A stretch of 64,000 bases of DNA, from NCBI RefSeq assembly GCF_029167645.1, contig NZ_CP119147.1, positions 5,412,501 through 5,476,500 of the forward strand. Reading direction: 5' to 3'. Shown here one piece after another: positions 47,241 to 57,562 of this stretch (positions within the stretch are counted from its first letter, which is position 1; every line of letters starts with the position of its first letter). A model generated the notes under the pieces. The model worked only from the letters and a program-made list of their open reading frames with translations. It was not told the DNA's origin and ran no database searches. The position numbers were made by a program, and so were the translations under genes. This DNA comes from Streptomyces sp. AM 2-1-1. GTDB lineage: Bacteria > Actinomycetota > Actinomycetes > Streptomycetales > Streptomycetaceae.

Positions 47241-47959
47241 CGGACCGCAGCACGGAACTCGCCGAGAACCTGGGCCGGGTGGAGGAACGTATCGCCTCCG
47301 CCTGCGCCGCGGCCGGCCGGTCGCGGGACGAGGTCACCCTCATCGTGGTCACCAAGACCTACCCCGCGAGCGACGTGCGGATCCTGCACGGACTGGGTGT
47401 GCGTCAGGTGGCCGAGAACCGGGATCAGGACGCTGCCCCGAAGGCCGCCGATTGTTCGGATCTGCCGCTCACTTGGCACTTCGTCGGTCAACTTCAGACC
47501 AACAAGGTTCGTTCGGTTGCACGTTATGCCGATGTGGTGCAGTCGATCGACCGGATCAAGCTCGTTCGCGCACTCTCGGCGGCCGTGGACGGAGAGCGGG
47601 AACGCGAACTCGGCTGCCTCGTCCAGGTCGCCCTCGACGCCGGCGACGGCGAACGCGGCGACCGGGGCGGCGTCGCCCCCGGGGACGTGGCGGAGCTCGC
47701 CGACGCGGTCGCGGCGGCACCGGGCCTCAGGCTCGACGGCCTGATGACGGTCGCGCCGCTCGCCGGCCCGTACGCGGGACGGCAACGGGCCGCTTTCGAG
47801 CGGCTGATGGAAATCTCATCCCGCCTGCGCGCCGACCATCCGACTGCGAACATGGTCTCCGCGGGGATGAGTTCGGACCTCGAGGACGCCGTGGCGGCCG
47901 GAGCGACACATGTACGCGTCGGTACTGCGGTGCTCGGAGTCCGACCCCGGCTCGGGTAA
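47237..47959 (+). CDS. ylmE: YggS-family PLP-binding protein (YlmE)
   Basis: 240 residues, a single-domain alanine-racemase-like barrel. The PLP Lys is in LIVVTKTYPASDV; other motifs are QVAENRDQDA, WHFVGQLQTNKVR, GLMTVAPLAG and MSSDLEDAVAAGATHVRVGTA. The family handles PLP homeostasis and is not a racemase. The ATG overlaps the pgeF stop (ATGA). This gene belongs to the conserved ftsZ-ylmD-ylmE-sepF-ylmG-divIVA string. Confidence 0.95.
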   Translation: MTDRSTELAENLGRVEERIASACAAAGRSRDEVTLIVVTKTYPASDVRILHGLGVRQVAENRDQDAAPKAADCSDLPLTWHFVGQLQTNKVRSVARYADVVQSIDRIKLVRALSAAVDGERERELGCLVQVALDAGDGERGDRGGVAPGDVAELADAVAAAPGLRLDGLMTVAPLAGPYAGRQRAAFERLMEISSRLRADHPTANMVSAGMSSDLEDAVAAGATHVRVGTAVLGVRPRLG

Positions 47960-48085
47960 CGTCGCGAAGAAGGTCGGACCACAGCAGAAAATATGGTCAT
48001 TCCCGCTCAGTACGGGGCAGACCACCGTGGATCGCTGGCACTTGGTGACGATTGCCGATCCACCACAGAGCGGAGGACTCGGAGC

Positions 48086-48697
48086 ATGGCCGGCGCGATG
48101 CGCAAGATGGCGGTCTACCTCGGCCTCGTGGAGGACGATGGGTACGACGGTCCGGGGTTCGACCCCGACGATGAATTCGAACCCGAGCCGGAGCCCGAGC
48201 GGGACCGGCGCAGGCATCAGCCCGCGCATCAGGTGGAGCGCGAACGGGACGAACCGGTACGAGTGGTGCAAACCCCCGCGCCGCGCGAGCCTGTTCAGCT
48301 CCCCGCGGAGAGCGTGCGACCCGCCCGGATCGCACCCGTGGCATCCATCACACCTGAGCGCCCCAACCTGGAGAAGAACGCACCCGTGATCATGCCCAAG
48401 GTCGTCTCCGAGCGGGAGCCGTACCGCATCACCACGTTGCACCCCCGGACCTACAACGAGGCCCGTACCATCGGGGAACACTTCCGCGAGGGCACTCCGG
48501 TGATCATGAATCTCACGGAGATGGACGACACGGATGCGAAGCGACTTGTCGACTTTGCCGCGGGACTGGTCTTCGGACTTCATGGCAGCATTGAGCGCGT
48601 GACGCAGAAGGTGTTCCTGTTGTCGCCTGCTAACGTCGATGTAACGGCGGAGGACAAGGCCCGCATCGCTGAGGGCGGGTTCTTCAACCAGAGCTGA
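48086..48697 (+). CDS. sepF: Cell division protein SepF
   Basis: 203 residues. An amphipathic N-terminal helix ([18 protein letters not shown]) is the membrane anchor; an acidic then basic disordered linker follows; the C-terminal SepF fold starts near 110 with [42 protein letters not shown] and ends [18 protein letters not shown]. It tethers FtsZ to the membrane; with no ftsA in the cluster it is the likely main anchor. The ATG at 48086 has GGAG upstream. Confidence 0.96.
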   Translation: MAGAMRKMAVYLGLVEDDGYDGPGFDPDDEFEPEPEPERDRRRHQPAHQVERERDEPVRVVQTPAPREPVQLPAESVRPARIAPVASITPERPNLEKNAPVIMPKVVSEREPYRITTLHPRTYNEARTIGEHFREGTPVIMNLTEMDDTDAKRLVDFAAGLVFGLHGSIERVTQKVFLLSPANVDVTAEDKARIAEGGFFNQS

Positions 48698-48767
48698 GAA
48701 CACGACACGGGAACGACCCGGCCGGGAGGCCGGAGCTACGAGAGCCAGGGGAGAGGGAAGCGCGGTC

Positions 48768-49064
48768 ATGGGCGTCGCACTCGAGGTGGTCAGCATCGTG
48801 CTGACGTGCTTCCTCATCGTGCTGATCTTCCGGCTGGTCATGGACTACGTCTTCCAGTTCGCGCGCTCATGGCAGCCGGGCAAGCCGATGGTGGTCGTTC
48901 TTGAGGCCACCTACACGGTCACCGATCCACCGCTCAAGCTCCTGCGGCGGTTGATTCCGCCGCTGCGTCTCGGGGGCGTGGCACTCGACCTGTCCTTCTT
49001 CGTTCTGATGATCATCGTCTACATACTGCTCAACCTCGTGGGTCGCATTGCGAGCGGCGTGTGA
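48768..49064 (+). CDS. YggT/YlmG family membrane protein
   Basis: 98 residues with two membrane helices ([42 protein letters not shown]) flanking the conserved loop [20 protein letters not shown]. The family is conserved between sepF and divIVA in Gram-positive bacteria; its function is not settled (osmotic or division-related roles have been proposed). The ATG at 48768 is preceded by GGGGAGAGGG. Confidence 0.94.
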   Translation: MGVALEVVSIVLTCFLIVLIFRLVMDYVFQFARSWQPGKPMVVVLEATYTVTDPPLKLLRRLIPPLRLGGVALDLSFFVLMIIVYILLNLVGRIASGV

Positions 49065-49113
49065 ACGATACGGTCTTGCCGACTGCCGACGACTACGTAG
49101 AGGTGAAGAAGAG

Positions 49114-50292
49114 ATGCCGCTGACCCCCGAGGACGTGCGGAACAAGCAGTTCACGACCGTCCGCCTCCGAGAAGGCTATGACGAGGACGAGGTCGATGCC
49201 TTCCTCGACGAGGTCGAATCCGAGCTGACGCGCCTGCTCCGCGAGAACGAGGACCTGCGCGCGAAGCTCGCAGCGGCGACCCGTGCCGCCGCGCAGAACC
49301 AGCAGCAGCAGGCCATGCGCAAGCCGCCGGAGCAGCAGCAGCAGGAGAGGCCCGGGGCTCCCGTGCCCGCCGCCATATCGGGTCCGCCGGTCCAGCAGCA
49401 GCCCCCGCAGATGGGTCCGCCGCAGCTGCCCGCCGGTCCCAGCGGCCATGGCCCCCAGGGTCAGCACGGCCCCGGCCCGCAGGGCCAGCACGGCCCCGGT
49501 CCCATGCAGGGCGGCCCGATGGGCGGCTCCATGGGCGGTCCGATGGGCGGCTCCATGGGTGGCCCGATGGGCGGTCCCATGGGTGGTCACGCACCCCAGC
49601 AGATGCAGCAGCAGATGCAGCCCATGCAGCAGATGCAGCAGCCCATGCAGCAGATGCAGCAGCCCGGTCAGGGCCCCGGCGGCGACAGCGCCGCCCGTGT
49701 CCTCTCGCTCGCGCAGCAGACCGCCGACCAGGCGATCGCGGAGGCCCGCTCCGAGGCCAACAAGATCGTCGGCGAGGCGCGCAGCCGCGCGGAGGGACTG
49801 GAGCGCGACGCGCGGGCGAAGGCCGACGCGCTGGAGCGGGACGCGCAGGAGAAGCACCGCGTGGCGATGGGCTCGCTGGAGTCGGCCCGCGCGACGCTGG
49901 AGCGCAAGGTCGAGGACCTGCGCGGCTTCGAGCGCGAGTACCGCACGCGTCTGAAGTCGTACCTGGAGAGCCAGCTGCGCCAGCTGGAGACCCAGGCGGA
50001 CGACTCGCTGGCCCCGCCGCGGACCCCCGCCGCCGCGTCCCTGCCGCCGTCGCCCTCGCTGGCTCCGGCCGGTGCCGGTGCGATGGGTCACGGCATGGGC
50101 GCCGGCAACCACGGCGGCCCGCCGATGGGCGGCAACCCGTCCATGGGCCCCGGTCCGTCGTTCGGTGGGCAGCAGCAGATGTCACCCGCGATGACGCAGC
50201 CGATGGCGCCGGTGCGGCCGCAGGCGCCGCAGCCGATGCAGCAGGCACCGTCGCCGATGCGCGGCTTCCTCATCGACGAGGACGACAACTGA
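49114..50292 (+). CDS. divIVA: Polar growth scaffold DivIVA
   Basis: 392 residues. The conserved N-terminus [20 protein letters not shown] (membrane-binding) and a first coiled coil [22 protein letters not shown] are followed by a Gln/Pro/Gly/Met-rich low-complexity linker (about 70-190) with GGPMGGSM and MQQMQQP repeats, a second coiled coil (about 195-300, [20 protein letters not shown]), and a Gly/Pro/Met-rich tail ending [10 protein letters not shown]. It marks hyphal tips and recruits the wall machinery; it is essential in Streptomyces. Last gene of the cluster; a strong terminator follows. Confidence 0.97.
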   Translation: MPLTPEDVRNKQFTTVRLREGYDEDEVDAFLDEVESELTRLLRENEDLRAKLAAATRAAAQNQQQQAMRKPPEQQQQERPGAPVPAAISGPPVQQQPPQMGPPQLPAGPSGHGPQGQHGPGPQGQHGPGPMQGGPMGGSMGGPMGGSMGGPMGGPMGGHAPQQMQQQMQPMQQMQQPMQQMQQPGQGPGGDSAARVLSLAQQTADQAIAEARSEANKIVGEARSRAEGLERDARAKADALERDAQEKHRVAMGSLESARATLERKVEDLRGFEREYRTRLKSYLESQLRQLETQADDSLAPPRTPAAASLPPSPSLAPAGAGAMGHGMGAGNHGGPPMGGNPSMGPGPSFGGQQQMSPAMTQPMAPVRPQAPQPMQQAPSPMRGFLIDEDDN

Positions 50293-50333
50293 CCGGCTCG
50301 CGCTCGCGGAGCGCGTAGCCGTCGGCAGGCTGA

Positions 50334-50373
50334 GGGCCGGGCCCCGGGGATCTCCCCGGGGCCCGGCCCTTTT
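50334..50373 (+). terminator. Rho-independent terminator of the dcw cluster
   Basis: 17-bp perfect stem gggccgggccccgggga / tccccggggcccggccc, loop tc, followed by TTTT, 41 bases after the divIVA stop. Confidence 0.93.
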
Positions 50374-50480
50374 CGTGTGTCTGCCGCGCGCCGCGTGCTT
50401 ACCCGCCACCCGCCCCCGGAGTCCGCCGCCCGTCGCCCGCCGGCCCGTGCGGCGCGGCCGGTCACCGGTCCCGGGGACGC

Positions 50481-50513
50481 CGAAGGCCCGGCGGGAGAGC
50501 CGCCGGGCCTTCG
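50481..50513 (-). terminator. Terminator of ileS
   Basis: 14-bp perfect stem cgaaggcccggcgg / ccgccgggccttcg with loop gagag, 35 bases beyond the ileS stop on the minus strand. Confidence 0.8.
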
Positions 50514-50548
50514 GACGGACGCTCCCCGGTGGTCGGGGGCGGCCAGGA

Positions 50549-53500
50549 TCAGTGCTTGCGGAGGCGGAAGCGCAGACCCAGGCCCTCGTCCTCGAACGGT
50601 GTGCCGTAGGAGTCGTCGGCCTCGCCCCGGGCGTAGTCCAGGGCGAGCACCTCGTCCGCGATCAGCGAGGCGTGCTCGGTGAGCGCCTCCGCCGTGGCGG
50701 GCGAGTCGGACGTCCAGCGCACCGCGATCCGGTCCGCCACGTCCAGGCCGCTGTTCTTGCGGGCCTCCTGGATCAGCCGGATCGCGTCACGGGCGAGGCC
50801 GGCGCGGCGCAGCTCCGGGGTGATCTCCAGGTCGAGGGCGACCGTCGCGCCCGAGTCGGACGCCACCGACCAGCCCTCGCGCGGGGTCTCCGTGACGATG
50901 ACCTCGTCCGGGGTGAGCGGGACCGTCTCGCCGTCCACCTCCACCGACGCGGTGCCCTCGCGCAGCGCCTGCGACAGGGCGGCGGCGTCGGCGGCCGCGA
51001 CGGCCTTGGCGACCGCCTGCACGCCCTTGCCGAAACGCTTGCCCAGCGCGCGGAAGTTGGCCTTCGCCGTGGTGTCGACCAGCGAGCCGCCCACCTCGGA
51101 GAGCGAGGCGAGCGAGGAGACGTTCAGCTCCTCGGTGATCTGCGCGTGCAGTTCGGTGGAGAGGGTTTCGAAGCCTGCCGCCGCGACCAGCGCGCGGGAG
51201 AGCGGCTGGCGGGTCTTCACGCCCGACTCGGCGCGCGTGGCCCGTCCGAGCTCCACCAGCCGGCGCACCAGCGCCATCTGCGTGGAGAGTTCCGGGTCGA
51301 CCGCGGAGGCGTCGGCCACCGGCCACGAGGAGAGGTGCACCGACTCGGGGGCGTCCGGCGTCACCGGGACCACCAGGTCCTGCCAGACCCGCTCGGTGAT
51401 GAACGGGGTCAGCGGGGCCAGCAGCCGGGTCACCGTCTCGACGACCTCGTGCAGGGTGCGCAGCGCGGCCCTGTCGCCCTGCCAGAAGCGGCGGCGCGAG
51501 CGGCGGACGTACCAGTTGGAGAGGTCGTCGACGAACGAGGAGAGCAGCTTGCCCGCCCGCTGGGTGTCGAAGCCGTCCAGCGCGGTCGTCACCTCGCCGA
51601 CCAGGGCGTTGAGTTCGCTCAGCAGCCAGCGGTCCAGCACCGTGCGGTCCGCCGGCGCCGGGTCGGCCGCCGAGGGCGCCCACTTCGACGTACGGGCGTA
51701 CAGGGCCTGGAAGGCGACCGTGTTCCAGTACGTCAGGAGCGTCTTGCGGACGACCTCCTGGATGGTGCCGTGACCCACGCGCCGGGCCGCCCACGGAGAG
51801 CCGCCCGCGGCCATGAACCAGCGCACCGCGTCGGCGCCGTGCTGGTCCATCAGCGGGATCGGGTCGAGGGTGTTGCCCAGGTGCTTCGACATCTTCCGGC
51901 CGTCCTCGGCGAGGATGTGGCCGAGGCAGACCACGTTCTCGTAGGACGACCGGTCGAAGACGAGGGTGCCGACCGCCATCAGCGTGTAGAACCAGCCACG
52001 CGTCTGGTCGATGGCCTCCGAGATGAACTGCGCCGGGTAGCGGCTCTCGAAGAGCTCCTTGTTCCGGTACGGGTAGCCCCACTGCGCGAACGGCATCGAA
52101 CCCGAGTCGTACCAGGCGTCGATGACCTCCGGGACGCGGAACGCCTCCAGCCGGCAGTCCTCCTGGGTGCAGGTGAACGTCACCGCGTCGACGAACGGCC
52201 GGTGCGGGTCGAGGCCGGACTGGTCGGTGCCGGTGAGCTCGGTCAGCTCGGCCCGGGAACCGACGCAGGTGAGGTGGCCGTCCTCGCAGCGCCAGATGGG
52301 CAGCGGGGTGCCCCAGTAGCGGTTGCGGGAGAGCGCCCAGTCGACGTTGTTCTGCAGCCAGTCGCCGAAGCGGCCGTTCTTCACCGAGTCCGGGAACCAG
52401 TTGGTCTTCTCGTTCTCGGCGAGGAGGCGGTCCTTGACGGCGGTCGTGCGGATGTACCAGGACGGCTGCGCGTAGTAGAGCAGCGCGGTGTGGCACCGCC
52501 AGCAGTGCGGATAGCTGTGCTCGTACGGGACGTGGCGGAAGAGCTTGCCGCGGGCGGCCAGGTCCTCCGTGAGGGCCTCGTCGGCCTTCTTGAAGAAGAC
52601 CCCGCCGACCAGCGGCAGACCCTCCTCGAAGGTGCCGTCCGGGCGGACCGGGTTGACCACCGGCAGGCCGTACGCCTTGCAGACCAGGAGGTCGTCGGCG
52701 CCGAAGGCGGGGGACTGGTGGACCAGTCCCGTACCGTCCTCGGTGGTGACGTACTCGGCGTTGACGACGAAGTGCGCCTCGGCCGGGAACGGGATCAGGT
52801 CGAAGGGGCGCTCGTAGGTCCAGCGCTCCATCTCGCGGCCGGTGTACGACTCCCCGGTGAGCTCCCAGCCCTCGCCGAGCGCCTTCCCGGCCAGCGGGCG
52901 GGCCACGACGAGGCGCTCCTCGCCGTCGGACGCCACGACGTACTCGACGTCGGGGTGGGCGGCGACGGCGGTGTTGGAGACCAGGGTCCACGGCGTCGTC
53001 GTCCAGACCAGCAGCGACGCCCCGCCGGCCAGCGGGCCGGAGGTGAGCGGGAAGCGGACGAAGACCGAGGGGTCGACGACCGTCTCGTACCCCTGCGCCA
53101 GCTCGTGGTCGGAGAGGCCGGTGCCGCAGCGCGGGCACCAGGGGGCGACACGGTGGTCCTGGACCAGCAGGTCCTTGTCGAAGATCTTCTTCAGCGACCA
53201 CCAGACGGAGTCGACGTACTCCGGGTCCATCGTCCGGTACGCGTCGTCCATGTCGACCCAGTACCCCATGCGGGTCGTCAGGTCGGAGAAGGCGTCGGTG
53301 TGGCGGGTCACGGACTCACGGCACTTGGCGTTGAACTCGGCGATGCCGTACGCCTCGATGTCCTTCTTGCCGGTGAAGCCCAGCTCCTTCTCCACCGCGA
53401 GCTCGACCGGGAGGCCGTGGCAGTCCCAGCCGGCCTTACGGCCGACGTGGTAGCCCCGCATCGTGCGGAAGCGCGGGAAGACGTCCTTGAAGACGCGGGC

Positions 53501-53692
53501 TTCGATGTGGTGGGCACCGGGCATGCCGTTGGCGGTCGGCGGGCCCTCGTAGAAGACCCACTCGGGGCGGCCCTCGGACTGTTCGAGGCTCTTGGCGAAG
53601 ACCTTGGCCTCGCGCCAGAAATCGAGCACGGCGTGCTCCAGCGCGGGCAGGTCGACCTGAGCGGGGACCGGGCGGTACTGCGGCGATGTCAT
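50549..53692 (-). CDS. ileS: Isoleucyl-tRNA synthetase
   Basis: 1047 residues. Class I synthetase: the HIGH-type motif is GMPGAHH (near residue 55), KMSKS appears as DGRKMSKHLGN (near 599), and the CP1 editing domain and Cys pairs (CPRCGTG, HCWRCHTA) are visible. The length and motifs fit the second, eukaryote-like IleRS class, often less sensitive to mupirocin; that is inference from the class. The ATG at 53692 (MTSPQYRPVPAQV) has GGAGG 10 bases upstream. It is controlled by a T-box in its leader. The frame extends to 53746 through the leader and is not coding there. Confidence 0.97.
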   Translation of the reverse strand: MTSPQYRPVPAQVDLPALEHAVLDFWREAKVFAKSLEQSEGRPEWVFYEGPPTANGMPGAHHIEARVFKDVFPRFRTMRGYHVGRKAGWDCHGLPVELAVEKELGFTGKKDIEAYGIAEFNAKCRESVTRHTDAFSDLTTRMGYWVDMDDAYRTMDPEYVDSVWWSLKKIFDKDLLVQDHRVAPWCPRCGTGLSDHELAQGYETVVDPSVFVRFPLTSGPLAGGASLLVWTTTPWTLVSNTAVAAHPDVEYVVASDGEERLVVARPLAGKALGEGWELTGESYTGREMERWTYERPFDLIPFPAEAHFVVNAEYVTTEDGTGLVHQSPAFGADDLLVCKAYGLPVVNPVRPDGTFEEGLPLVGGVFFKKADEALTEDLAARGKLFRHVPYEHSYPHCWRCHTALLYYAQPSWYIRTTAVKDRLLAENEKTNWFPDSVKNGRFGDWLQNNVDWALSRNRYWGTPLPIWRCEDGHLTCVGSRAELTELTGTDQSGLDPHRPFVDAVTFTCTQEDCRLEAFRVPEVIDAWYDSGSMPFAQWGYPYRNKELFESRYPAQFISEAIDQTRGWFYTLMAVGTLVFDRSSYENVVCLGHILAEDGRKMSKHLGNTLDPIPLMDQHGADAVRWFMAAGGSPWAARRVGHGTIQEVVRKTLLTYWNTVAFQALYARTSKWAPSAADPAPADRTVLDRWLLSELNALVGEVTTALDGFDTQRAGKLLSSFVDDLSNWYVRRSRRRFWQGDRAALRTLHEVVETVTRLLAPLTPFITERVWQDLVVPVTPDAPESVHLSSWPVADASAVDPELSTQMALVRRLVELGRATRAESGVKTRQPLSRALVAAAGFETLSTELHAQITEELNVSSLASLSEVGGSLVDTTAKANFRALGKRFGKGVQAVAKAVAAADAAALSQALREGTASVEVDGETVPLTPDEVIVTETPREGWSVASDSGATVALDLEITPELRRAGLARDAIRLIQEARKNSGLDVADRIAVRWTSDSPATAEALTEHASLIADEVLALDYARGEADDSYGTPFEDEGLGLRFRLRKH

Positions 53693-53695
53693 GTT

Positions 53696-53950
53696 CGGGC
53701 TTCCTCCGGCGGACGTCTTCCACTTCCGTCGGAGGGACGAGAGCACGGGGCTCCCGCGGTACCACCCTCCTTGGCCCGGGCAGGTGCCCGCGGCCCCCTC
53801 ATTGGGGTGCGATGCCGGGTCTACTTGCCTGCCTGCGGCGTTCTTCCGACGGCTCCGGGGTGATCTTCACGACGCGCTCGCCCCCGGGCTTCCACCGACC
53901 CCGGGTCGCTCTGGGCTGCGTACGACGCTACTCGTCCCATCCATGCCTCT
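53696..53950 (-). ncRNA. T-box riboswitch upstream of ileS
   Basis: On the minus strand the T-box core AGGGTGGTACCGCGG lies at 53754-53768. An ATC (Ile) triplet at 53862-53864 is the likely specifier, within a short stem I. After the T-box, CCTCCG (53730-53735) can pair with CGGAGG (53703-53708), which contains the ileS ribosome-binding site, so uncharged tRNA-Ile probably controls translation. Boundaries are approximate. TACACT at 53961-53966 may be the -10. Confidence 0.88.
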
Positions 53951-54173
53951 CGCTGCGCCCAGTGTACGGGGCCGGACGCCGGGCGTCCGACCGGTTTTCC
54001 CCGGAGCGCCGCACGGGCTCGGCGGGGCCCCGCGATGACCCGAATGGCGCGTCGGGGGCCCGCGGAACTCCCGGCTCCGCACCCGGGCGGAATACCCGGC
54101 GGGGAGCTGGGCACAACGGATGCAGGCGCGCCGCGTCCGGGTACGGGGAGGGGTGGCAGGGCGGCGTGCCCCG

Positions 54174-54202
54174 TTGCCGAGGGTTATGGGCCGATTTATC
54201 GT
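54174..54202 (+). promoter_or_regulatory. Candidate promoter of the dksA-like gene
   Basis: TTGCCG, 17 bases, TATCGT, ending 49 bases before the ATG at 54252. Between this and the T-box start (53967-54173) I see no gene. Confidence 0.6.
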
Positions 54203-54251
54203 CCCAGCACGATCCGCGAGCAGGATCACCCGAGGTGAAGGGGCCCCGCCC

Positions 54252-55088
54252 ATGGTGGCGAAGAAGACCGTCGTACCGACGACGGCCGCAGCGGCGTCGG
54301 ACGACGCGGCGGACGCCGGGACGTACGACGGGAGCGGCGGGGACGCCGGGGGCGGTCACGGCTCCGCGGCGGCCGGGAAGCCGCCGGGGAAGAAGACCGC
54401 AGCCGGGAAGTCCGTCGCGAAGAAGACCGCCGGGAAGAAGACCGCAGCCAGGAAGACCGCAGCCAGGAAGAGCGCCGCCGGGACGACGTCGGCCGGGAAG
54501 AGCCCGGCCGACAGGAGCGCGGCGCCCCGTACCAGTACGGCGAAGAAGGCCACACCAGCGGCCACGGAGGCGGCCGACGCCGCCGAGCAGACAGGAGAGC
54601 AGACGGTGGCAGCCAAGAAGACCGCGGCCCGGACCGCGACCGGCGGACAGAGCGCGACGGCGGTGCCCCCGGCACGCGTGGCGACGGCGCCCGGGGAGCT
54701 GGCCGTACGGCCCGGGGAGGATCCCTGGACGCCGGACGAGGTCGCCGGGGCGCGGGCGGAACTCACCGGGGAGGCCACCCGGCTCCGCTCCGAACTGGAG
54801 GCGTCCTCGGCGGCCATCGCCGGCCTGATGCGCGACTCCGGGGACGGAGCCGGCGACGACGAGGCGGACACCGGCACCAAGAACATCACCCGGGAACACG
54901 AGCTCTCGCTCGCGGCCCACGCCCAGGAGACCCTGGAGCAGACCGAGCGTGCCCTGGCCCGGATGGACGCCGGCACCTACGGCCTCTGCGAGGTCTGCGG
55001 CAAGGCCATCGGCAAGGCCCGTATGCAGGCCTTCCCCCGGGCCACCCTCTGCGTGGAGGACAAGCAGAAGCAGGAGAGACGCGGCTGA
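54252..55088 (+). CDS. TraR/DksA zinc-finger protein with Lys/Ala-rich N-terminus
   Basis: 278 residues. Residues 1-150 are disordered and histone-H1-like, with [10 protein letters not shown] repeats; the C-terminal 120 residues form a DksA-type coiled coil ([22 protein letters not shown]) and zinc finger. The finger reads C246-x2-C249-x17-C267-x2-D270: the fourth Cys expected in the family is Asp. DksA-like proteins bind RNA polymerase through the secondary channel. ATG 54252 or the adjacent GTG 54255 starts it. lspA follows after a hairpin. Confidence 0.92.
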   Translation: MVAKKTVVPTTAAAASDDAADAGTYDGSGGDAGGGHGSAAAGKPPGKKTAAGKSVAKKTAGKKTAARKTAARKSAAGTTSAGKSPADRSAAPRTSTAKKATPAATEAADAAEQTGEQTVAAKKTAARTATGGQSATAVPPARVATAPGELAVRPGEDPWTPDEVAGARAELTGEATRLRSELEASSAAIAGLMRDSGDGAGDDEADTGTKNITREHELSLAAHAQETLEQTERALARMDAGTYGLCEVCGKAIGKARMQAFPRATLCVEDKQKQERRG

Positions 55089-55093
55089 CCACC

Positions 55094-55146
55094 GGGGGTG
55101 TCCGACGGACCGGTGCCGGATCACGGCCCCGGCACCGGACACCCCC
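55094..55146 (+). terminator. Hairpin between dksA-like gene and lspA
   Basis: Outer arms gggggtgtcc (55094-55103) / ggacaccccc (55137-55146) and inner arms ccggtgccgg / ccggcaccgg that compete for two bases. Confidence 0.6.
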
Positions 55147-55258
55147 GCGGCGTGTCCGGTGTCGTACCCTCGTCCTCAATCGGCACCACGGCCGTCTCCG
55201 CACGCCCTTCCGGGCGGCCGGGCGTGCGGGACCGGACACGACCAGGTTGAGGATTCAC

Positions 55259-55924
55259 GTGGCAGAGGCGGAGCGCACCATCGAAACGCCGGACACCCCC
55301 GACGCCCCGGGGGCCGACGGTACCGGCCCCCGGACGCCCGCCGACGGCTCCGTCCCGGCCGACGGCCCCGTCCCGGCCGACGGCACCGGGGACACCGCGG
55401 AGGGCACGGAGAGCGGGGCCACCGCCGTCGCCGGCAAGGGGAGGCGGCGGCTGGTCGCGCTCTTCACCGTGGCCGTCGTGGCGTACCTCCTCGACCTGGT
55501 CAGCAAGACGCTCGTCGTCGCGAAGCTGGAGCACCACGCCCCCGTCGAGATCATCGGCGACTGGCTCAAGCTCGAAGCCGTCCGCAACCCCGGCGCCGCC
55601 TTCAGCATGGGCGAGGCCTTCACGGTGGTCTTCACGGTGATCGCCGCCGCGGTGATCGTCGTCATCATCCGGCTCGCCCGCAAGCTCCGCAGCCTGCCCT
55701 GGGCCATTGCCCTCGGTCTGCTGCTGGGGGGCGCGCTCGGCAACCTCACCGACCGCCTCTTCCGCGCACCGGGCGTCTTCAAGGGCGCGGTCGTGGACTT
55801 CATCTCACCCGCGCACTTCGCGGTCTTCAACCTCGCCGACTCCGCGATCGTCTGCGGAGGCATCCTGATCGTGATCCTCTCCTTCCGGGGACTGGACCCG
55901 GACGGCACCGTCCACAAGGAGTGA
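55259..55924 (+). CDS. lspA: Lipoprotein signal peptidase (signal peptidase II)
   Basis: 221 residues. A disordered acidic N-terminus of about 60 residues (extra compared with the usual 160-residue enzyme) precedes four membrane helices. Catalytic Asp residues are in GNLTDRLFR and [17 protein letters not shown] is also conserved. It cuts lipoprotein precursors before the lipid-bearing Cys. The GTG at 55259 has GAGG upstream. rluD follows after 82 bases on the same strand. Confidence 0.96.
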   Translation: MAEAERTIETPDTPDAPGADGTGPRTPADGSVPADGPVPADGTGDTAEGTESGATAVAGKGRRRLVALFTVAVVAYLLDLVSKTLVVAKLEHHAPVEIIGDWLKLEAVRNPGAAFSMGEAFTVVFTVIAAAVIVVIIRLARKLRSLPWAIALGLLLGGALGNLTDRLFRAPGVFKGAVVDFISPAHFAVFNLADSAIVCGGILIVILSFRGLDPDGTVHKE

Positions 55925-56006
55925 GGGCGCCCCGTCGGGGCGGTGCCCGGCGGCCGGCCATGAGCACCGGTCACGGCAGCGGTGACCGCAAGGCATACTC
56001 GACCAG

Positions 56007-56948
56007 GTGAGTACGCACCCCGAGATCCGCACCCTGCCCGTACCCGACGGCCTGGAGGGCGAGCGCGTCGACGCCGCCATCTCCCGGATGTTCGGGTTCT
56101 CCCGCACCAAGGCCGCCGAGCTGGCGGCCACCGGAAAGGTGCAGGTGGACGGTGCGGTGGCCGGGAAATCCGACCGGGTGCAGGGCGGTGCCTGGCTGGA
56201 GGTCGAGATGCCGCGGGCCGCGGCTCCGGTCCAGATCGTCGCCGAGCCCGTCGAGGGCATGGAGATCGTGCACGACGACGACGACATCGTCGTCATCATG
56301 AAGCCGGTCGGCGTCGCCGCCCACCCCAGCCCCGGCTGGACCGGCACCACCGTCATCGGCGGGCTCGCCGCGGCCGGTTACCGCATCTCCACCTCGGGGG
56401 CCGCCGAGCGCCAGGGCATCGTGCACCGGCTCGACGTGGGCACCTCCGGGCTGATGGTCGTGGCCAAGTCGGAGCGCGCGTACACCCTGCTGAAGGCGCA
56501 GTTCCGCGACCGCGTCGTGGAGAAGAAGTACCACGCGCTGGTGCAGGGCCACCCGGACCCGATGAGCGGCACCATCGACGCCCCCATCGGCCGCCACCCG
56601 AACCACGACTACAAGTGGGCCGTCGTCCAGGAGGGCAAGCCCTCCGTGACCCACTACGACCTCATCGAGGCCTACCGCGCCGCGAGCCTGCTCGACATCA
56701 AGCTGGAGACGGGCCGTACGCACCAGATCCGGGTGCACATGTCCGCGCACCGCCACCCCTGCGTCGGCGACCTCACCTACGGCGCCGACCCGACCATGTC
56801 CAAGCGCCTCGGCCTGACCCGGCAGTGGCTGCACGCCGTCCGGCTCGGCTTCGAGCACCCCTCGGACGGCAGTTGGGTCGAGTTCGCCAGCGGCTACCCG
56901 GACGACCTCCGGCACGCCCTCGACGTGATCGCCGCGGAGAGCGAATGA
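56007..56948 (+). CDS. rluD: RluD-family rRNA pseudouridine synthase
   Basis: 313 residues. An N-terminal S4 RNA-binding domain ([20 protein letters not shown]) and the RluA-type catalytic domain with Asp in [14 protein letters not shown], then KKYHALVQG and [12 protein letters not shown]. It probably modifies 23S rRNA helix 69. The GTG start has no ribosome-binding site; CATACT lies 7 bases upstream, so the mRNA may be leaderless. Overlaps the GNAT gene by ATGA. Confidence 0.94.
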   Translation: MSTHPEIRTLPVPDGLEGERVDAAISRMFGFSRTKAAELAATGKVQVDGAVAGKSDRVQGGAWLEVEMPRAAAPVQIVAEPVEGMEIVHDDDDIVVIMKPVGVAAHPSPGWTGTTVIGGLAAAGYRISTSGAAERQGIVHRLDVGTSGLMVVAKSERAYTLLKAQFRDRVVEKKYHALVQGHPDPMSGTIDAPIGRHPNHDYKWAVVQEGKPSVTHYDLIEAYRAASLLDIKLETGRTHQIRVHMSAHRHPCVGDLTYGADPTMSKRLGLTRQWLHAVRLGFEHPSDGSWVEFASGYPDDLRHALDVIAAESE

Positions 56949-57439
56949 ACCCCGGCGCCCCCACCCCGTACACCACCCGCCGCACCCGCGACGAGGCGGA
57001 CCGCGCGGCCTGCTTCCAGGTCCGCAAGGAGGTCTTCGTCGGTGAGCAGGGGGTGCCGCAGGAGCTGGAGTACGACGCGTACGACCGGCCCGACGCCACC
57101 ACCGTGCACGTGATGGCCGTCGCCGAGGACGGCACGGCGCTCGGCACCGGCCGGCTGCTGCACGGTGCGGCGGCGGCCGGGAAGACCGGCGGCGACCTCA
57201 CAGTCGGTTCGCTGGGCCGGCTCGCGGTGACCGGGGCCGCCCGCGGCCTCGGCGTCGGGGCGGCCCTGGTCCGCGCCGTCGAGGAGGAGGCACGGGCGCT
57301 CGGGCTCGCCGCCGTCGACCTGCACGCCCAGACCCACGCCCTCGGCTTCTACGAGCGCCTCGGCTACCAGGCGTACGGCCCGGAGTTCCAGGACGCCGGG
57401 ATACCGCACCGCGCCATGCGCCGCGCGCTCGCCCCCTAG
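56945..57439 (+). CDS. GNAT-family N-acetyltransferase
   Basis: 164 residues. The ElaA-like start [21 protein letters not shown] and the acetyl-CoA loop ([22 protein letters not shown]), then [19 protein letters not shown], define a GNAT enzyme. The substrate is unknown. ATGA overlap with rluD indicates coupled translation. Confidence 0.92.
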   Translation: MNPGAPTPYTTRRTRDEADRAACFQVRKEVFVGEQGVPQELEYDAYDRPDATTVHVMAVAEDGTALGTGRLLHGAAAAGKTGGDLTVGSLGRLAVTGAARGLGVGAALVRAVEEEARALGLAAVDLHAQTHALGFYERLGYQAYGPEFQDAGIPHRAMRRALAP

Positions 57440-57562
57440 CAGCGCGCGCCGCTCACCCGGGGCGGAGGAGTCCTCGCACGTCACGGACCCGTCGTGGCAG
57501 GGTGGAACCCCCGCCCGGCCGTGCGCCGGGCGGGCCCCTGCACGCTGCGGAAGGCTCTCCTC

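Noticed and set aside
49490..49680. CRISPR-like short repeats
   Set aside because: They are in-frame codon repeats of the DivIVA low-complexity linker, with no spacers and no cas genes near.
50375..53863. A 1162-codon open frame antisense to ileS
   Set aside because: It is the complement frame of a high-GC gene, kept open by third-position bias. It has no family motif, and its composition is Arg/Val/Gly/Glu-rich as in other shadow frames.
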